64,000 nucleotides of DNA from Pontibacillus chungwhensis BH030062 (GCF_000770675.1 NZ_AVBG01000003.1:62001-126000); one strand, 5' to 3'; positions 44,687-53,757 are shown, counted from the first letter of the stretch. Notes: a model not told the origin generated them from the sequence alone. Made by a program: numbers and translations.

Positions 44687-44707
44687 ACTAGTTCCCTTAG
44701 ACCGCAA
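44679..44707 (-). promoter_or_regulatory. SigA promoter of crtN-crtN-crtM
   Basis: On the minus strand: TTGCGG (44702-44707), 17-bp spacer, TATAAT (44679-44684). The start of crtN lies 36 bases beyond the -10 box. Confidence 0.75.
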
Positions 44708-44840
44708 TTTTAAACTCTGCTTCATCTTAAAAGTTAGGCTCTCTCTATTTACACTTGTACAATATTGAGTTCGCTCTCTCCCTCCCTTATGTAAAATATG
44801 GTAAAATTTGAATAGGAAAATTTTAAGGAGTGTTCGTAAA

Positions 44841-46577
44841 ATGAAAGTAATGGTTTCTACTTTAAATGCGAAATATATTCATACGTCCCTTTCTATACGA
44901 TATTTAAAAGCAGCTGCTGAGCCTGATTACAATGTGCTCATACAAGAATTCACCATTAATGACCCCGCCCTATCCATTGCAAGCGCAATTTATGCTGAAA
45001 ACCCTGACGTTGTTGGGTTTAGCTGTTACATATGGAATATAGAAGAAACTATTCCAGTTCTATCGATCCTAAAAAAAGTGTTACCAAATGTAACCATTAT
45101 ACTTGGTGGGCCTGAGGTAAGTTACGATAGCAACTATTGGATGGAACGAATTCCAGAAGTCGATATTATAGTCCGAGGTGAAGGTGAACAAACCTTTAAA
45201 AAAGTACTGAAAGCTTTGGACGCTAAAGAGGGGCTCCATTCTATACACGGCCTTACTTACAGAGAGAAAGGAATGACCATTAAGGAAACAGGACCAGCAC
45301 CTAAATTCCCTTTAAATGAAATCCCCTCCCCCTTTCGGTTTGAAGAAGACAAAGTGGAATTAGCAAAACGTATAACTTATGTAGAAACAAGCCGAGGATG
45401 TCCTTTTACATGCCAGTTTTGTCTTTCATCAATTGAGTTTGGCGTTCGCTACTTTGATATTGATCGAATGAAGGACGAAATTACCTATTTAATGGACAAT
45501 GGAGCGAAGACTATAAAATTTTTAGACCGAACATTTAATATAAACCGAAAATACGCCCTTGAAATGTTCGACTTTCTTATTAATCACCATCGCCCGGGGA
45601 CGGTTTTTCAATTTGAAATCACAGCCGATATTATGAGACCTGAGGTATTAACATTTATCAACGAAAATGCTCCTGCTGGATTGTTTCGATTTGAGATTGG
45701 GGTACAATCTACTAATGAACAGACAAATGAATTAATCAAGCGAAAACAGAACTTCAAGAAGCTGAAACGAACGATTACAATGGTTAAAGAAGGCGGGAAA
45801 GTTGTACAACATCTTGACCTTATTGCTGGGTTACCCGAGGAAGACTATCCCTCGTTTAAACAAACCTTCAATGATGTATTCGCTATGAAACCAGAAGAGC
45901 TGCAATTAGGCTTCTTGAAAATGTTGAGGGGAACGGGGCTACGAAACGACGCTCATAAGTGGGAGTATCAATTTATGGATAACGCTCCTTATGAGATGCT
46001 TTCAAACCATGTATTATCATTTTCAGAAGTATCAGCGATAAAACGGGTCGAAGATATACTAGAGAAGTATTGGAACAAACACTTTATGGATCATACTGTT
46101 GATTACCTTACAAAGGAAGTGTTTGAAAGTCCGTTTGATTTTTTCCAATCCTTTGGTGAATACTGGCACCTTCAAAATTGGGACAAGATTGGTCATCAAT
46201 TAACAGATTTATTTAAACGTCTATACCAATTCTTACAAGAAGTAGCACCTAGCCACTTAGCCATCATCAAAGGGTTAATGAATTTAGATTATTATGGGAA
46301 TTTCAAACAGAAGCCCAGGACTACATGGCACAGTGATCAGTGGAGTAAACAGGAGAAGCAATCCATGTATGACTCATTATGGAATGAGCTCAATTATGGT
46401 GAGAAAGGCTACACAAAGCGTGATCTCCATAAGCACTCCATGATCGACGCTGTTCCCTTTAATGTAAAACATTATTTAGACACAGGAGAGATTGAAGAAA
46501 CCCCTGATATCTTAATGGCTATATACAGTCCAAGTAATCAAAAAGTATCCTTCTCATTTGCCTCTTCAAGCAACTAG
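44841..46577 (+). CDS. Radical SAM protein with B12-binding domain
   Basis: 578-residue protein: a cobalamin-binding-type domain (about 1-135), a radical SAM core (about 175-390) with the cluster motif C187-PFT-C191-QF-C194, and a C-terminal DUF4080 region. Such enzymes do methylation or other difficult radical chemistry; the substrate is unknown. Start 44841 follows AAGGAGTG; the ATG at 44808 lacks a site. It is divergent from the crtN operon whose operator looks B12-photoreceptor-controlled, a possible but unproven link. Confidence 0.87.
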   Translation: MKVMVSTLNAKYIHTSLSIRYLKAAAEPDYNVLIQEFTINDPALSIASAIYAENPDVVGFSCYIWNIEETIPVLSILKKVLPNVTIILGGPEVSYDSNYWMERIPEVDIIVRGEGEQTFKKVLKALDAKEGLHSIHGLTYREKGMTIKETGPAPKFPLNEIPSPFRFEEDKVELAKRITYVETSRGCPFTCQFCLSSIEFGVRYFDIDRMKDEITYLMDNGAKTIKFLDRTFNINRKYALEMFDFLINHHRPGTVFQFEITADIMRPEVLTFINENAPAGLFRFEIGVQSTNEQTNELIKRKQNFKKLKRTITMVKEGGKVVQHLDLIAGLPEEDYPSFKQTFNDVFAMKPEELQLGFLKMLRGTGLRNDAHKWEYQFMDNAPYEMLSNHVLSFSEVSAIKRVEDILEKYWNKHFMDHTVDYLTKEVFESPFDFFQSFGEYWHLQNWDKIGHQLTDLFKRLYQFLQEVAPSHLAIIKGLMNLDYYGNFKQKPRTTWHSDQWSKQEKQSMYDSLWNELNYGEKGYTKRDLHKHSMIDAVPFNVKHYLDTGEIEETPDILMAIYSPSNQKVSFSFASSSN

Positions 46578-46622
46578 CTAATCAGTTGTTTATTAGAAAA
46601 TTTGTTTGAGATTAGTAAGGTT

Positions 46623-46850
46623 GAGACTCATAAATGGAGATAGGCCCGTATCGTGTGCGGTTGGGGCAGGCTTTTGGACCACTCGCTTTCCTGCGGGGAG
46701 CTTGGAAGCCTCCTCCTTCGCTGACGCTCCGTCCGGGGTCGTCCCTAGGCTCCTTCCCCCGCGGAAAGCGAGTGGTTTCAAGGCCCATCTTACGCTCCAG
46801 TAAAGCAAACGGAAACGTTCTCCCAGTTTCGAAACTTCAGTATAAGGAGG
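46623..46850. repeat. Dispersed palindromic repeat, copy 4 (fullest)
   Basis: Arms CCACTCGCTTTCCTGCGGGG (46679-46698) and CCCCCGCGGAAAGCGAGTGG (46756-46775) enclose about 57 bp. Flanks share GGTTGGGGC and CCCATCTTACGCTCCAGTAAAG, with GCAAACGGAAACG after. It is GC-rich compared with the genes and gives long spurious ORFs on both strands. Confidence 0.8.
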
Positions 46851-46943
46851 TGTGGATGAAAACAAATACATAGAACTAGGCACTCGTCTATACCAAATCA
46901 GCTCTTATCACATATACATATAACTAGATAGGAGGTGATTTGG

Positions 46944-47054
46944 ATGTATTGTTGCGGATATGGCCAAGGCGGCTATGGCTACGGAGGCAGTTTTGCGTTA
47001 ATTGTTGTACTATTCATCCTTTTAATCATCGTTGGTGCAGCTTTTTATTGCTAA
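46944..47054 (+). CDS. yjcZ: YjcZ-type small sporulation peptide
   Basis: A 36-residue peptide with Gly/Tyr-rich head ([13 protein letters not shown]) and a single hydrophobic helix ([14 protein letters not shown]) ending FYC, the pattern of the YjcZ family in sporeformers. The ATG follows a full AGGAGGTGAT site. Own terminator downstream. Function beyond its sporulation link is unknown. Confidence 0.85.
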   Translation: MYCCGYGQGGYGYGGSFALIVVLFILLIIVGAAFYC

Positions 47055-47074
47055 CCTCTTATAAGATTTATAAA

Positions 47075-47107
47075 GAAAAAGGCAGCCCTTTCTGGACTGC
47101 CTTTTTC
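47075..47107. terminator. Terminator after yjcZ and the GGDEF-EAL gene
   Basis: AAAAAGGCAG-CC stem with complementary arm and T5 tail on plus; the A5 lead gives a T-run on minus too. Confidence 0.85.
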
Positions 47108-47110
47108 TCA

Positions 47111-49087
47111 TTAGACGGTTTGTTTTTGAAACATTTCGTTAAGATGTTTAGGTGGAAGTGGCTTACTATAGAAAAATCCTTGCATCTCATCACACCGTTC
47201 GTTTTTAAGAAATGTAAGTTGCTCTTCTGTTTCCACCCCTTCTGCAATTACTTTCATATCTAATGAGTGGGACATATGGATAATCGACTTCACAATGGCT
47301 TCATTTTGTTTGCGATTTTGAATAAACACTTTATCGATTTTGAGTTTATTAACTGGAAATCTGCTTAAATATTTTAAAGAAGAGTACCCTGTTCCAAAGT
47401 CATCAATAGATACATACACACCTAAATCCCTTAATCCTTCTAGCGTTTGTATAATATCTTCCTCATTACTCATTGCCATACTCTCAGTAATTTCTAACTC
47501 TAAATGGGAAGGTTGAAGGCCCGTTTTGTTCAAAATCGATGCCACGCGCTCTACAAGATCACTTTGATGGAATTGTTTAGCTGACAAGTTGACCCCTACG
47601 ATAATTGGATCATATCCTTCATCTTGCCATTGTTTATTTTGACGACATGCTTCATACATAACCCAATCCCCAATCTCTAATATGAGACCTGTTTTTTCAG
47701 CAAGGGGGATAAACGTTCCCGGAGATATAAAGCCTTCCTTAGGATGGTTCCATCGTAGCAAAGCCTCTACCCCTACTATTCTGCCTGTTACAATATTCTT
47801 CTGAGGCTGATAATGGAGTTCAAATTGACCCTCCTTTAGTGCTTTGCGGAGTTCTGTTTCCATCGTCAAAATGCTCTTAAAATCCTTCGATATAGAGGAT
47901 TCAAACATCTTGTAATCATTTCTATAATGTTCTTTAATCACGTTCATTGCAGAATCAGCATGCTTAATCAATTCATTTGCATCTTGACCGTCATCTGGAT
48001 ACAAGCTAATTCCAATACTTACTGAGGTAAACAATTCAAAATCATCAATATGAATAGGTTCTTGAAACTGGTCTATGATCTCTTGTGCTAACGCCTCTGC
48101 TTCTTCTTTCGTTTTCACATAGCGTTGCAGAATGAGAAATTCGTCTCCTCCCATCCGTGCCAAGAACGTATGCTCATTTTGTAAATACTTTAAACGGCGG
48201 GCACACGATTGAAGTAATTTGTCTCCAAATACGTACCCCATCGTGTCATTAATTTGTTTAAAATAGTCAATATCCATAAAATATACAGCAAACATTTCCC
48301 CGCTTGCTTGAGCTTGATTGATAACATCCATAAGTTCTTGAAGGAAATATGTACGATTTGGTAAGTTTGTTAACTCATCAAAATAAGCCATAAATTCGAT
48401 CCGCTTTTCGTTCTCAACGCGTTCTGTAATATCACGAATGACAGCACCTCTAAGGATCTTATTGTCATACGGATACGGGTGAGCCATAACTTCGAGATGA
48501 ATTCGCTTGCCACTTTTGGTTACAGCAGCGATTTCATAAGGTTCATTTGGGATTATGTCTATTTTTTCTTTTAAGGCCCTAGAATATTGAGGGTCTACGA
48601 TATCAAACACACTCTTATGTAGGAGCTCTTCATTTTCATAACCTAGGATTTCAGCAAAGGTATCATCACATTCTACAATAATCCCATTATCATGAAGGAC
48701 CATTCCTTCAAGACTAGAATCCATGAACTGATGTATCTGTTGCCTCAATTCCTTAATCCGATCATAAAATGATGAATCTTGAAGGGATAAACAGTAAAGC
48801 TTCTTATTATTGCAGTTGAGCCCAAGTACTTTCACACTGAGTTGGCGACCTGAACCGTCAATAACTTTCATCAACCTTTGTACATCTTCATCTACTATCA
48901 ATTGATCAAAGTCAAAATAAGAATAAATAGAAGTTGGTTGTACAACAGAAATATCCAGGAGCTCCTTAGCTGGCTGGTTCCACTCCACTATCTCACCCCT
49001 CTCATCCACAAAAAGAAGGGCATCCCGGAGATGATCCAGGAGCTTCTTATGGATAGGAAGGGATGAGTGATCACATGGATTCGACAT
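47111..49087 (-). CDS. PAS-GGDEF-EAL c-di-GMP enzyme
   Basis: Soluble 658-residue protein with two PAS domains (about 15-100 and 115-225), GGDEF (about 230-395) and EAL (about 405-650). GGDEF is intact (RMGGDEFLIL) but has no RxxD inhibitory site five residues before it. The EAL domain keeps EALLRW, VNLSAKQF, LEITES, DDFGTGYSS, KIDKVF and AEGVET, so it should be an active phosphodiesterase, perhaps with GGDEF as a GTP-sensing activator. Monocistronic with GGAGGAA site. Confidence 0.92.
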   Translation of the reverse strand: MSNPCDHSSLPIHKKLLDHLRDALLFVDERGEIVEWNQPAKELLDISVVQPTSIYSYFDFDQLIVDEDVQRLMKVIDGSGRQLSVKVLGLNCNNKKLYCLSLQDSSFYDRIKELRQQIHQFMDSSLEGMVLHDNGIIVECDDTFAEILGYENEELLHKSVFDIVDPQYSRALKEKIDIIPNEPYEIAAVTKSGKRIHLEVMAHPYPYDNKILRGAVIRDITERVENEKRIEFMAYFDELTNLPNRTYFLQELMDVINQAQASGEMFAVYFMDIDYFKQINDTMGYVFGDKLLQSCARRLKYLQNEHTFLARMGGDEFLILQRYVKTKEEAEALAQEIIDQFQEPIHIDDFELFTSVSIGISLYPDDGQDANELIKHADSAMNVIKEHYRNDYKMFESSISKDFKSILTMETELRKALKEGQFELHYQPQKNIVTGRIVGVEALLRWNHPKEGFISPGTFIPLAEKTGLILEIGDWVMYEACRQNKQWQDEGYDPIIVGVNLSAKQFHQSDLVERVASILNKTGLQPSHLELEITESMAMSNEEDIIQTLEGLRDLGVYVSIDDFGTGYSSLKYLSRFPVNKLKIDKVFIQNRKQNEAIVKSIIHMSHSLDMKVIAEGVETEEQLTFLKNERCDEMQGFFYSKPLPPKHLNEMFQKQTV

Positions 49088-49133
49088 GTCTTATTCCTCC
49101 CAAAACTTAACCCTGCAAACTATAGGTCTAGGT

Positions 49134-50498
49134 CTATCCAATAATAATGCGTTCCGTTGGATAGTGATAGTTGCCTTTTTTCTCTTCTTTCTTAAAGGTG
49201 AACAGGAATGACAAGATTCCAATTCTTCCGATAAACATTAAAGCCATTAAAACAATTTTACTAACAGTTGTTAAATATGGTGTAATCCCTAAAGAGAGTC
49301 CAGTGGTACCGAATGCAGAACTAACTTCGAAGAAAATTTGGGTTAAACTGAAATCTTCAGCAATTGTTAATATAACTACAGCTACAAACACTGAAATGGA
49401 TGCAAACATCGTAACAACAACGGCCTTAATCAGATCATCATCGTGCACTTCTCTCCTAAATATGCGTATGCGCTGCTGGCCTCTAGCATATGTAAGCAAG
49501 AATATGATGACTAACGCAAAAGAAGTTGTTCTTATTCCACCACCTACACTACTTGGAGATGCTCCTATTATCATTAGAACAGACATAAAAATATGAGTTT
49601 GTTCCGTGAACATGTTAACATCCATTGTTGTAAGACCAGCACTTCGTGTCGTTACAGATTGAAACAGTGCATAAAACAAAATTTCATGCCATGGTTTACC
49701 TGCAAAGAAATAATTCGTTTCAAGCAATATAATCACTAACGTTCCTACAATAATGAGAGCAAGGAATGTAAAGGTCGTTAACTTTGTAAACAATGAAAAT
49801 CGCATAAATTTACGCTCTTCGTTAGAAGCAAACAAATGCTCTCGAACTTCAATGAGAACAGGGAAGCCGATCGCGCCTAGTACAATTAATCCCATATGAA
49901 TAAATTGCACGAAATAATCATCCCTGTAAGGGATAAGGGATTGTCCCGTTATATCAAAACCTGCATTTGTTGTAGCGCTTATAGAGGCAAAAAATCCTTG
50001 ATAAAAAGCTTCATACCAGGTGGGAAAATACTGCATAAAGTATACTCCCAAAATAATAAAGCCTATAAATTCTATAACAAATATTAAGAATAAAATTTGT
50101 TTAATTAAACGAACCATGCCTTGGAAAGTAGTTTGGTTATGATCCGTCATGATTAGCCTTCGCTCTTTTAGACCAATTTTCTTCCCTAACAAGATCCAAA
50201 TCATCGTACCCAATGTCATAATGCCAATACCACCAAACTGAAGTACAAAAGCGAGTAAAAATACGCCTGTTACACTAAACGTTTCCGAGATATTCACAAC
50301 ACTGAGTCCTGTAACCGCCACCGCACTTACAGCAGTAAACACGAGATCAATAAATGATATCGTAACTCCCTCCTGATGAGCGACTGGAAGCCCTAACAAA
50401 ATACAAGCTGTTAAGACAGCAAATCCATAGAACAGAACAATGATTTGAACGGGAGATAAATTGTTAAGCCAGCGCAAGCTATGATGCCTAATCCACAT
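49134..50498 (-). CDS. ktrD: Ktr potassium channel membrane subunit
   Basis: TrkH/KtrB superfamily channel of 454 residues made of four M1-P-M2 repeats. The four filter glycines are visible in VAVTGLS, TTNAGFD, TRSAGLT and FGTTGLS. Sodium-dependent potassium uptake with a KtrA/KtrC ring is expected. It is monocistronic, 47 kb from the ktrC-like gene, like the unlinked ktrC and ktrD of B. subtilis. KtrB versus KtrD cannot be settled by motif. Confidence 0.88.
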   Translation of the reverse strand: MWIRHHSLRWLNNLSPVQIIVLFYGFAVLTACILLGLPVAHQEGVTISFIDLVFTAVSAVAVTGLSVVNISETFSVTGVFLLAFVLQFGGIGIMTLGTMIWILLGKKIGLKERRLIMTDHNQTTFQGMVRLIKQILFLIFVIEFIGFIILGVYFMQYFPTWYEAFYQGFFASISATTNAGFDITGQSLIPYRDDYFVQFIHMGLIVLGAIGFPVLIEVREHLFASNEERKFMRFSLFTKLTTFTFLALIIVGTLVIILLETNYFFAGKPWHEILFYALFQSVTTRSAGLTTMDVNMFTEQTHIFMSVLMIIGASPSSVGGGIRTTSFALVIIFLLTYARGQQRIRIFRREVHDDDLIKAVVVTMFASISVFVAVVILTIAEDFSLTQIFFEVSSAFGTTGLSLGITPYLTTVSKIVLMALMFIGRIGILSFLFTFKKEEKKGNYHYPTERIIIG

Positions 50499-50521
50499 TC
50501 AAATTTCTCCTTTTCTTACAA

Positions 50522-50617
50522 GAATCCTTACTAAACCAACATTTTATACCATTATACCAATACGAAAAGGAGAATTCTTTTTTAATATCGGTTCATTTGT
50601 TGGTTTTTGAAGGATTC
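50522..50617. repeat. 96-bp imperfect palindrome flanking the ktrD promoter
   Basis: Outer arms GAATCCTT (50522-50529) and AAGGATTC (50610-50617), inner arms AAACCAACA (50533-50541) and TGTTGGTTT (50598-50606), with a symmetric 3-base mismatch between. The enclosed 56 bp hold a minus-strand TATAAT (50551-50556). Confidence 0.7.
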
Positions 50618-50900
50618 CCATTCTTTTTTAAAATATATTTTAGTTTTTACTACTTTCCTATTTAATATAATCTGAAGAGATAAAACTTCTTACTCCCTAA
50701 GGAAAGAGCAACTATTATTTTAGCGGTTTTGTATGCTACATCAAGTGTCTAAGAGTAAATTTTAATTTTCAGACTCATGTCAAACTGAACACTGACCAAT
50801 GTATATGTATAAGAAGTTTTCTTTTTCGCAGAAATAACGAACTTCACTAACCCTAATTTGTTTACCAGAGCAAACGAATTCTATAGTTTCCCAGAAGACA
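50618..50900. other. Intergenic, nothing recognised
   Basis: AT-rich gap between ywpF and ktrD. A minus-strand TTGACA occurs near 50777 without a good -10. No ydaO-type c-di-AMP riboswitch signature was seen before ktrD. Confidence 0.4.
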
Positions 50901-50931
50901 AAAAATACCCACTCATTTTAGTGGGTATCCC
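50901..50931 (-). terminator. Terminator after ywpF
   Basis: ATACCCACT stem with AAAA loop, complement and T6 tail on minus. Confidence 0.88.
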
Positions 50932-50938
50932 AGTTCAC

Positions 50939-51376
50939 TTATACAGAGTTCTCGGCTTCAGCTTGCTCTACTCTATTTTTAAATTCTTCAAGAAGCTCTT
51001 CACCTTGATATCCCTCTTCAATTAATCGACGAAGCATGTGTTCGACTTGATCCTTTTTATGATCAACAATATTCCCCATGAAAAGCACATTGAAATGTTC
51101 ACCAATTTCATTTACATCCAGAACTTTAACTAAGAAAACAGCAGGATGGTTAGAACTCTTGGTGATTTTAGCTTCTAACACCATTTCCTCTTCATTCTGT
51201 CGAAAACGTAAGAATTCATCAAGGTATTGTTTGTCCAAATAAGCTTCGATGATCCAACGGTTTTGTTCGTCTTCACGGTTTATAATTAACCCATCAATAA
51301 GTGGTATAGACCTTTTCTGAAAATCTTCTCCACTTTCTTTAAGGATGTTTAATTTAATCAACTTGAACGTCTTCAA
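50939..51376 (-). CDS. ywpF: YwpF-like protein
   Basis: A 145-residue cytoplasmic protein resembling B. subtilis YwpF (136 residues): start MKTFKL, PLIDGLIINREDE (about 25-37) and the C-terminal GYQGEELLEEFK. Function unknown. Strands alternate in the first hundred residues and the end is helical. Monocistronic; RBS GAGGGGG-like, with its own terminator. Confidence 0.78.
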   Translation of the reverse strand: MKTFKLIKLNILKESGEDFQKRSIPLIDGLIINREDEQNRWIIEAYLDKQYLDEFLRFRQNEEEMVLEAKITKSSNHPAVFLVKVLDVNEIGEHFNVLFMGNIVDHKKDQVEHMLRRLIEEGYQGEELLEEFKNRVEQAEAENSV

Positions 51377-51639
51377 TAAGAGAACCCCCTCTCTTTTTTT
51401 AATCTATAGTAAATATTATGTAAAACGAATAGTCTAGGCGAATCTACATTCTCTTACATGTAACATAACAAACATTCCACATTATTTCCATAGACAGGTG
51501 TGTTCCTTGAAAAAGTTTTATCTCCCCACTGATATGTAGTTTTTAGGGAGTATGAACTTTGTACTCCCTCCGGGCTTGTTACCCTTATCTAGCCTTGTAG
51601 TCAACACGTTTTACGAATTGTCTCTTATACTGGGTAATT

Positions 51640-51676
51640 TAAAAGATGCCCAAGGTTTCGGAGCATCTTTTTTTTA
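51640..51676. terminator. Terminator after the HD hydrolase gene
   Basis: AAAGATGC-CC stem and complement with T-runs on both sides, stronger on plus. Confidence 0.75.
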
Positions 51677-52222
51677 ACTTGATTGTTCATTAGGGATATT
51701 CTGTTTGGCAAAAACGACATCGATTTTTTGGTCCAATTGATGAAGCTCTTGAATTGCATCGCTGATCTCCATTTGTTTATAATGGTGCATCCCTTTAGGT
51801 TGCTCATCTTTATTATCAGCTAGGGTCACCACTTCTTGTAGAGGCGTTTGTTTCCCGTCTAACTTAAACGGCAGATAAGAATCTGTATGAAGAAGGATGG
51901 CCACCGATATTTGCTTAGCAGCTACCCGATCTTCTCCTAATCTTATCAATAACTTATGAGCGCGTTCTGCACCCTTTATGGCGTGAATATCATTTTGACG
52001 ATAGTCATCATAATCCCATTCGCCATCATTTGTGTACCATTCGTAATGTCCTATATCATGAAGAAGTGCTGCTTTAGAGGCCTGATCCACATCTACGCCT
52101 CGTTCAAGCGCAATTTCAAAGGCATAATTTGCGGCCGTTACCGCATGATGAACCCCTGAGCGACGAAGGTATTTCCGAGTGATATGGTGTTTAAATAGAT
52201 CTACTAATGTTACGTTCCTCAT
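51674..52222 (-). CDS. HD-domain metal phosphohydrolase
   Basis: A 182-residue HD-superfamily hydrolase: the metal-binding H25/H26 region and the H55-D56 doublet (AALLHDIGHYEWY) are seen, with later DIHAIKGAERAHKLL and LLHTDSY histidines. Substrate probably a nucleotide or phosphoester, unknown. Start 52222 follows GGAGGGAT; the longer frame from 52309 has no site. Confidence 0.82.
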   Translation of the reverse strand: MRNVTLVDLFKHHITRKYLRRSGVHHAVTAANYAFEIALERGVDVDQASKAALLHDIGHYEWYTNDGEWDYDDYRQNDIHAIKGAERAHKLLIRLGEDRVAAKQISVAILLHTDSYLPFKLDGKQTPLQEVVTLADNKDEQPKGMHHYKQMEISDAIQELHQLDQKIDVVFAKQNIPNEQSS

Positions 52223-52383
52223 CGTAATCCCTCCGATTGTTTTCAGAATAATATACCACACGATTCTCGTACATACAATCCTCCTTATATTCTTTACCTG
52301 ATTGAACAAATGATAAACAAAATACCTCGTTTAAGGGAGACTCCGTGATGGTATTATAGGAATGTAGTAGTTAGGACGAGGAG

Positions 52384-53148
52384 ATGAAAAATGTGGAGTA
52401 TCATTTTAAAAAGGATACAGTAATCATTACAGGAGCTAGTCATGGAATTGGAAAGTCTTTAGCTCATGCATATGCAAAAGAAGACGCAACTGTGATTTTG
52501 ATGGATAATGACAAAGGTAATGGGGAGAAACTCGTAAATGAAATATGTGATACGGAAGGAAAGGCTGCGTTCTATTTTTGTGACGTACGGTATGAATCCT
52601 CAGTAAGATCTTGCTTTGCTTCTATTTTAGAAGATGGATATTCTCCTACTATATTAATTAACAATGCCGGAGTAAGTCGGTTTACAAATTTCTTCGACAT
52701 GTCTTTATCTGAATGGGATGATGTGCAATCTACAAACTTACGAAGTGTCTTTTTACTATCTCAGGTAACAGCAACGTACTGGAGAGATCATGGCATTCAT
52801 GGAAGAATAGTAAACATGGCTTCGACAAGAGCAATGATGGCAGAACCACATTCAGAAGCATACGGGGCTTCAAAGGGAGGAATATTGGCATTAACCTATA
52901 CCATGGCGATGTCCCTTGGCGATTACCAAATTAGAGTGAATGCGATTAGTCCAGGCTGGATTCAAACGACACATTATGATGAACTTAGAGATATTGACCA
53001 TAATCAACACCCATCTAAACGAGTTGGTCACCCAAATGATATCTCAAAAGCATGTTTTTACCTTACAGATAAAGACAATACATTCGTAACAGGTGAAAAC
53101 CTTGTCGTTGATGGCGGGATGACGAGAAAAATGATTTATGAACACTAA
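52384..53148 (+). CDS. Short-chain dehydrogenase/reductase
   Basis: Classical SDR of 254 residues: TGASHGIG (about 16-23), DVR (about 66), NNAG (92-95), catalytic Ser (about 144 in NMAST) and YGASKGG with Tyr and Lys at about 157/161, then SPGWIQT. NAD(P)-dependent oxidoreductase of unknown substrate; resembles glucose/3-oxoacyl-type dehydrogenases. Ended by a tight terminator. Confidence 0.9.
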   Translation: MKNVEYHFKKDTVIITGASHGIGKSLAHAYAKEDATVILMDNDKGNGEKLVNEICDTEGKAAFYFCDVRYESSVRSCFASILEDGYSPTILINNAGVSRFTNFFDMSLSEWDDVQSTNLRSVFLLSQVTATYWRDHGIHGRIVNMASTRAMMAEPHSEAYGASKGGILALTYTMAMSLGDYQIRVNAISPGWIQTTHYDELRDIDHNQHPSKRVGHPNDISKACFYLTDKDNTFVTGENLVVDGGMTRKMIYEH

Positions 53149-53178
53149 CGGAACCCGGATATTCCGGGTTCTGTTTTT
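53149..53178 (+). terminator. Terminator after the SDR gene
   Basis: Perfect GAACCCGGA stem with TAT loop and TGTTTTT tail, one base after the stop. Confidence 0.92.
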
Positions 53179-53280
53179 AGTTTGGCTTTATTACTGTTTA
53201 ATACTGTTTCCGTTAGCTTTACTCATAAACATAACGGCCCCTTTTATCTCTTTAAGACCTTTTTTACGTTTCAATATTGA

Positions 53281-53303
53281 GGAGGAGGGTATTCGATATG
53301 TAA
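53281..53303 (+). other. Start-stop element (ATGTAA) behind a strong ribosome site
   Basis: GGAGGAGGG (53281-53289) is followed eight bases later by ATG TAA (53298-53303), just before the next gene. It may be chance or a minimal ribosome-loading ORF. Confidence 0.3.
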
Positions 53304-53334
53304 GAAAAGAAAAAAACAAGTAGAGGTGAAAACC

Positions 53335-53658
53335 TTGGAGCAGCTTACATCGTACCAAGTCCAATTTAAACAACAAATTGATATGGAAGAAGTTATGAAG
53401 ATTCATCATTTTATAGTAGATAGCTCTTATGATTTATACTTATACCAAGACCATTTGATTGCAGACGTTAGTAATCTTCCTAAGTTATTGTCTTTCTTTT
53501 TCTATTATAATACTGACCGTCCTTTGGTTATGATTATCGATGGGAAAGATGTACAGTATGCCTATCAAAGAATCATGAACATTTGTGAGGAACCTATTGA
53601 AAATTGTGTGGTACGTCGATTTCATGAAGCAAACCGTGACCAGACTATTTTGGTCTAA
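53335..53658 (+). CDS. Unknown 107-residue protein
   Basis: Not recognised. The start is most likely TTG 53335 (MEQLTS), five bases after AGAGGTGA; a GTG at 53326 lies inside that site. The sequence is rich in Tyr and His with alternating strands (SYDLYLYQDHLIADVS) and ends RFHEANRDQTILV. No membrane helix. It follows the SDR gene past a terminator, so it is probably a separate unit. Confidence 0.6.
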   Translation: MEQLTSYQVQFKQQIDMEEVMKIHHFIVDSSYDLYLYQDHLIADVSNLPKLLSFFFYYNTDRPLVMIIDGKDVQYAYQRIMNICEEPIENCVVRRFHEANRDQTILV

Positions 53659-53757
53659 CAAAAGGTGGGTTACAACCATCTGATAAATGCAACGCTAAAT
53701 GGTTACTTTAAAAAGAATTTTAGAAAACATCTATGGAAAATGAAATCAATAAAAATT

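Noticed and set aside
46593-46883. ORFs of 65 to 96 codons on both strands
   Set aside because: They are open only because of the GC-rich palindromic repeat; none has a ribosome site or sensible composition.
50499-50938. ydaO-type c-di-AMP riboswitch before ktrD
   Set aside because: Looked for because B. subtilis ktrAB has one; the conserved GGGGAG-type and paired elements are not present.
53138-53323. 61-codon hydrophobic ORF after the SDR gene
   Set aside because: It begins inside the SDR gene, has no ribosome site of its own and runs straight through the SDR terminator hairpin.
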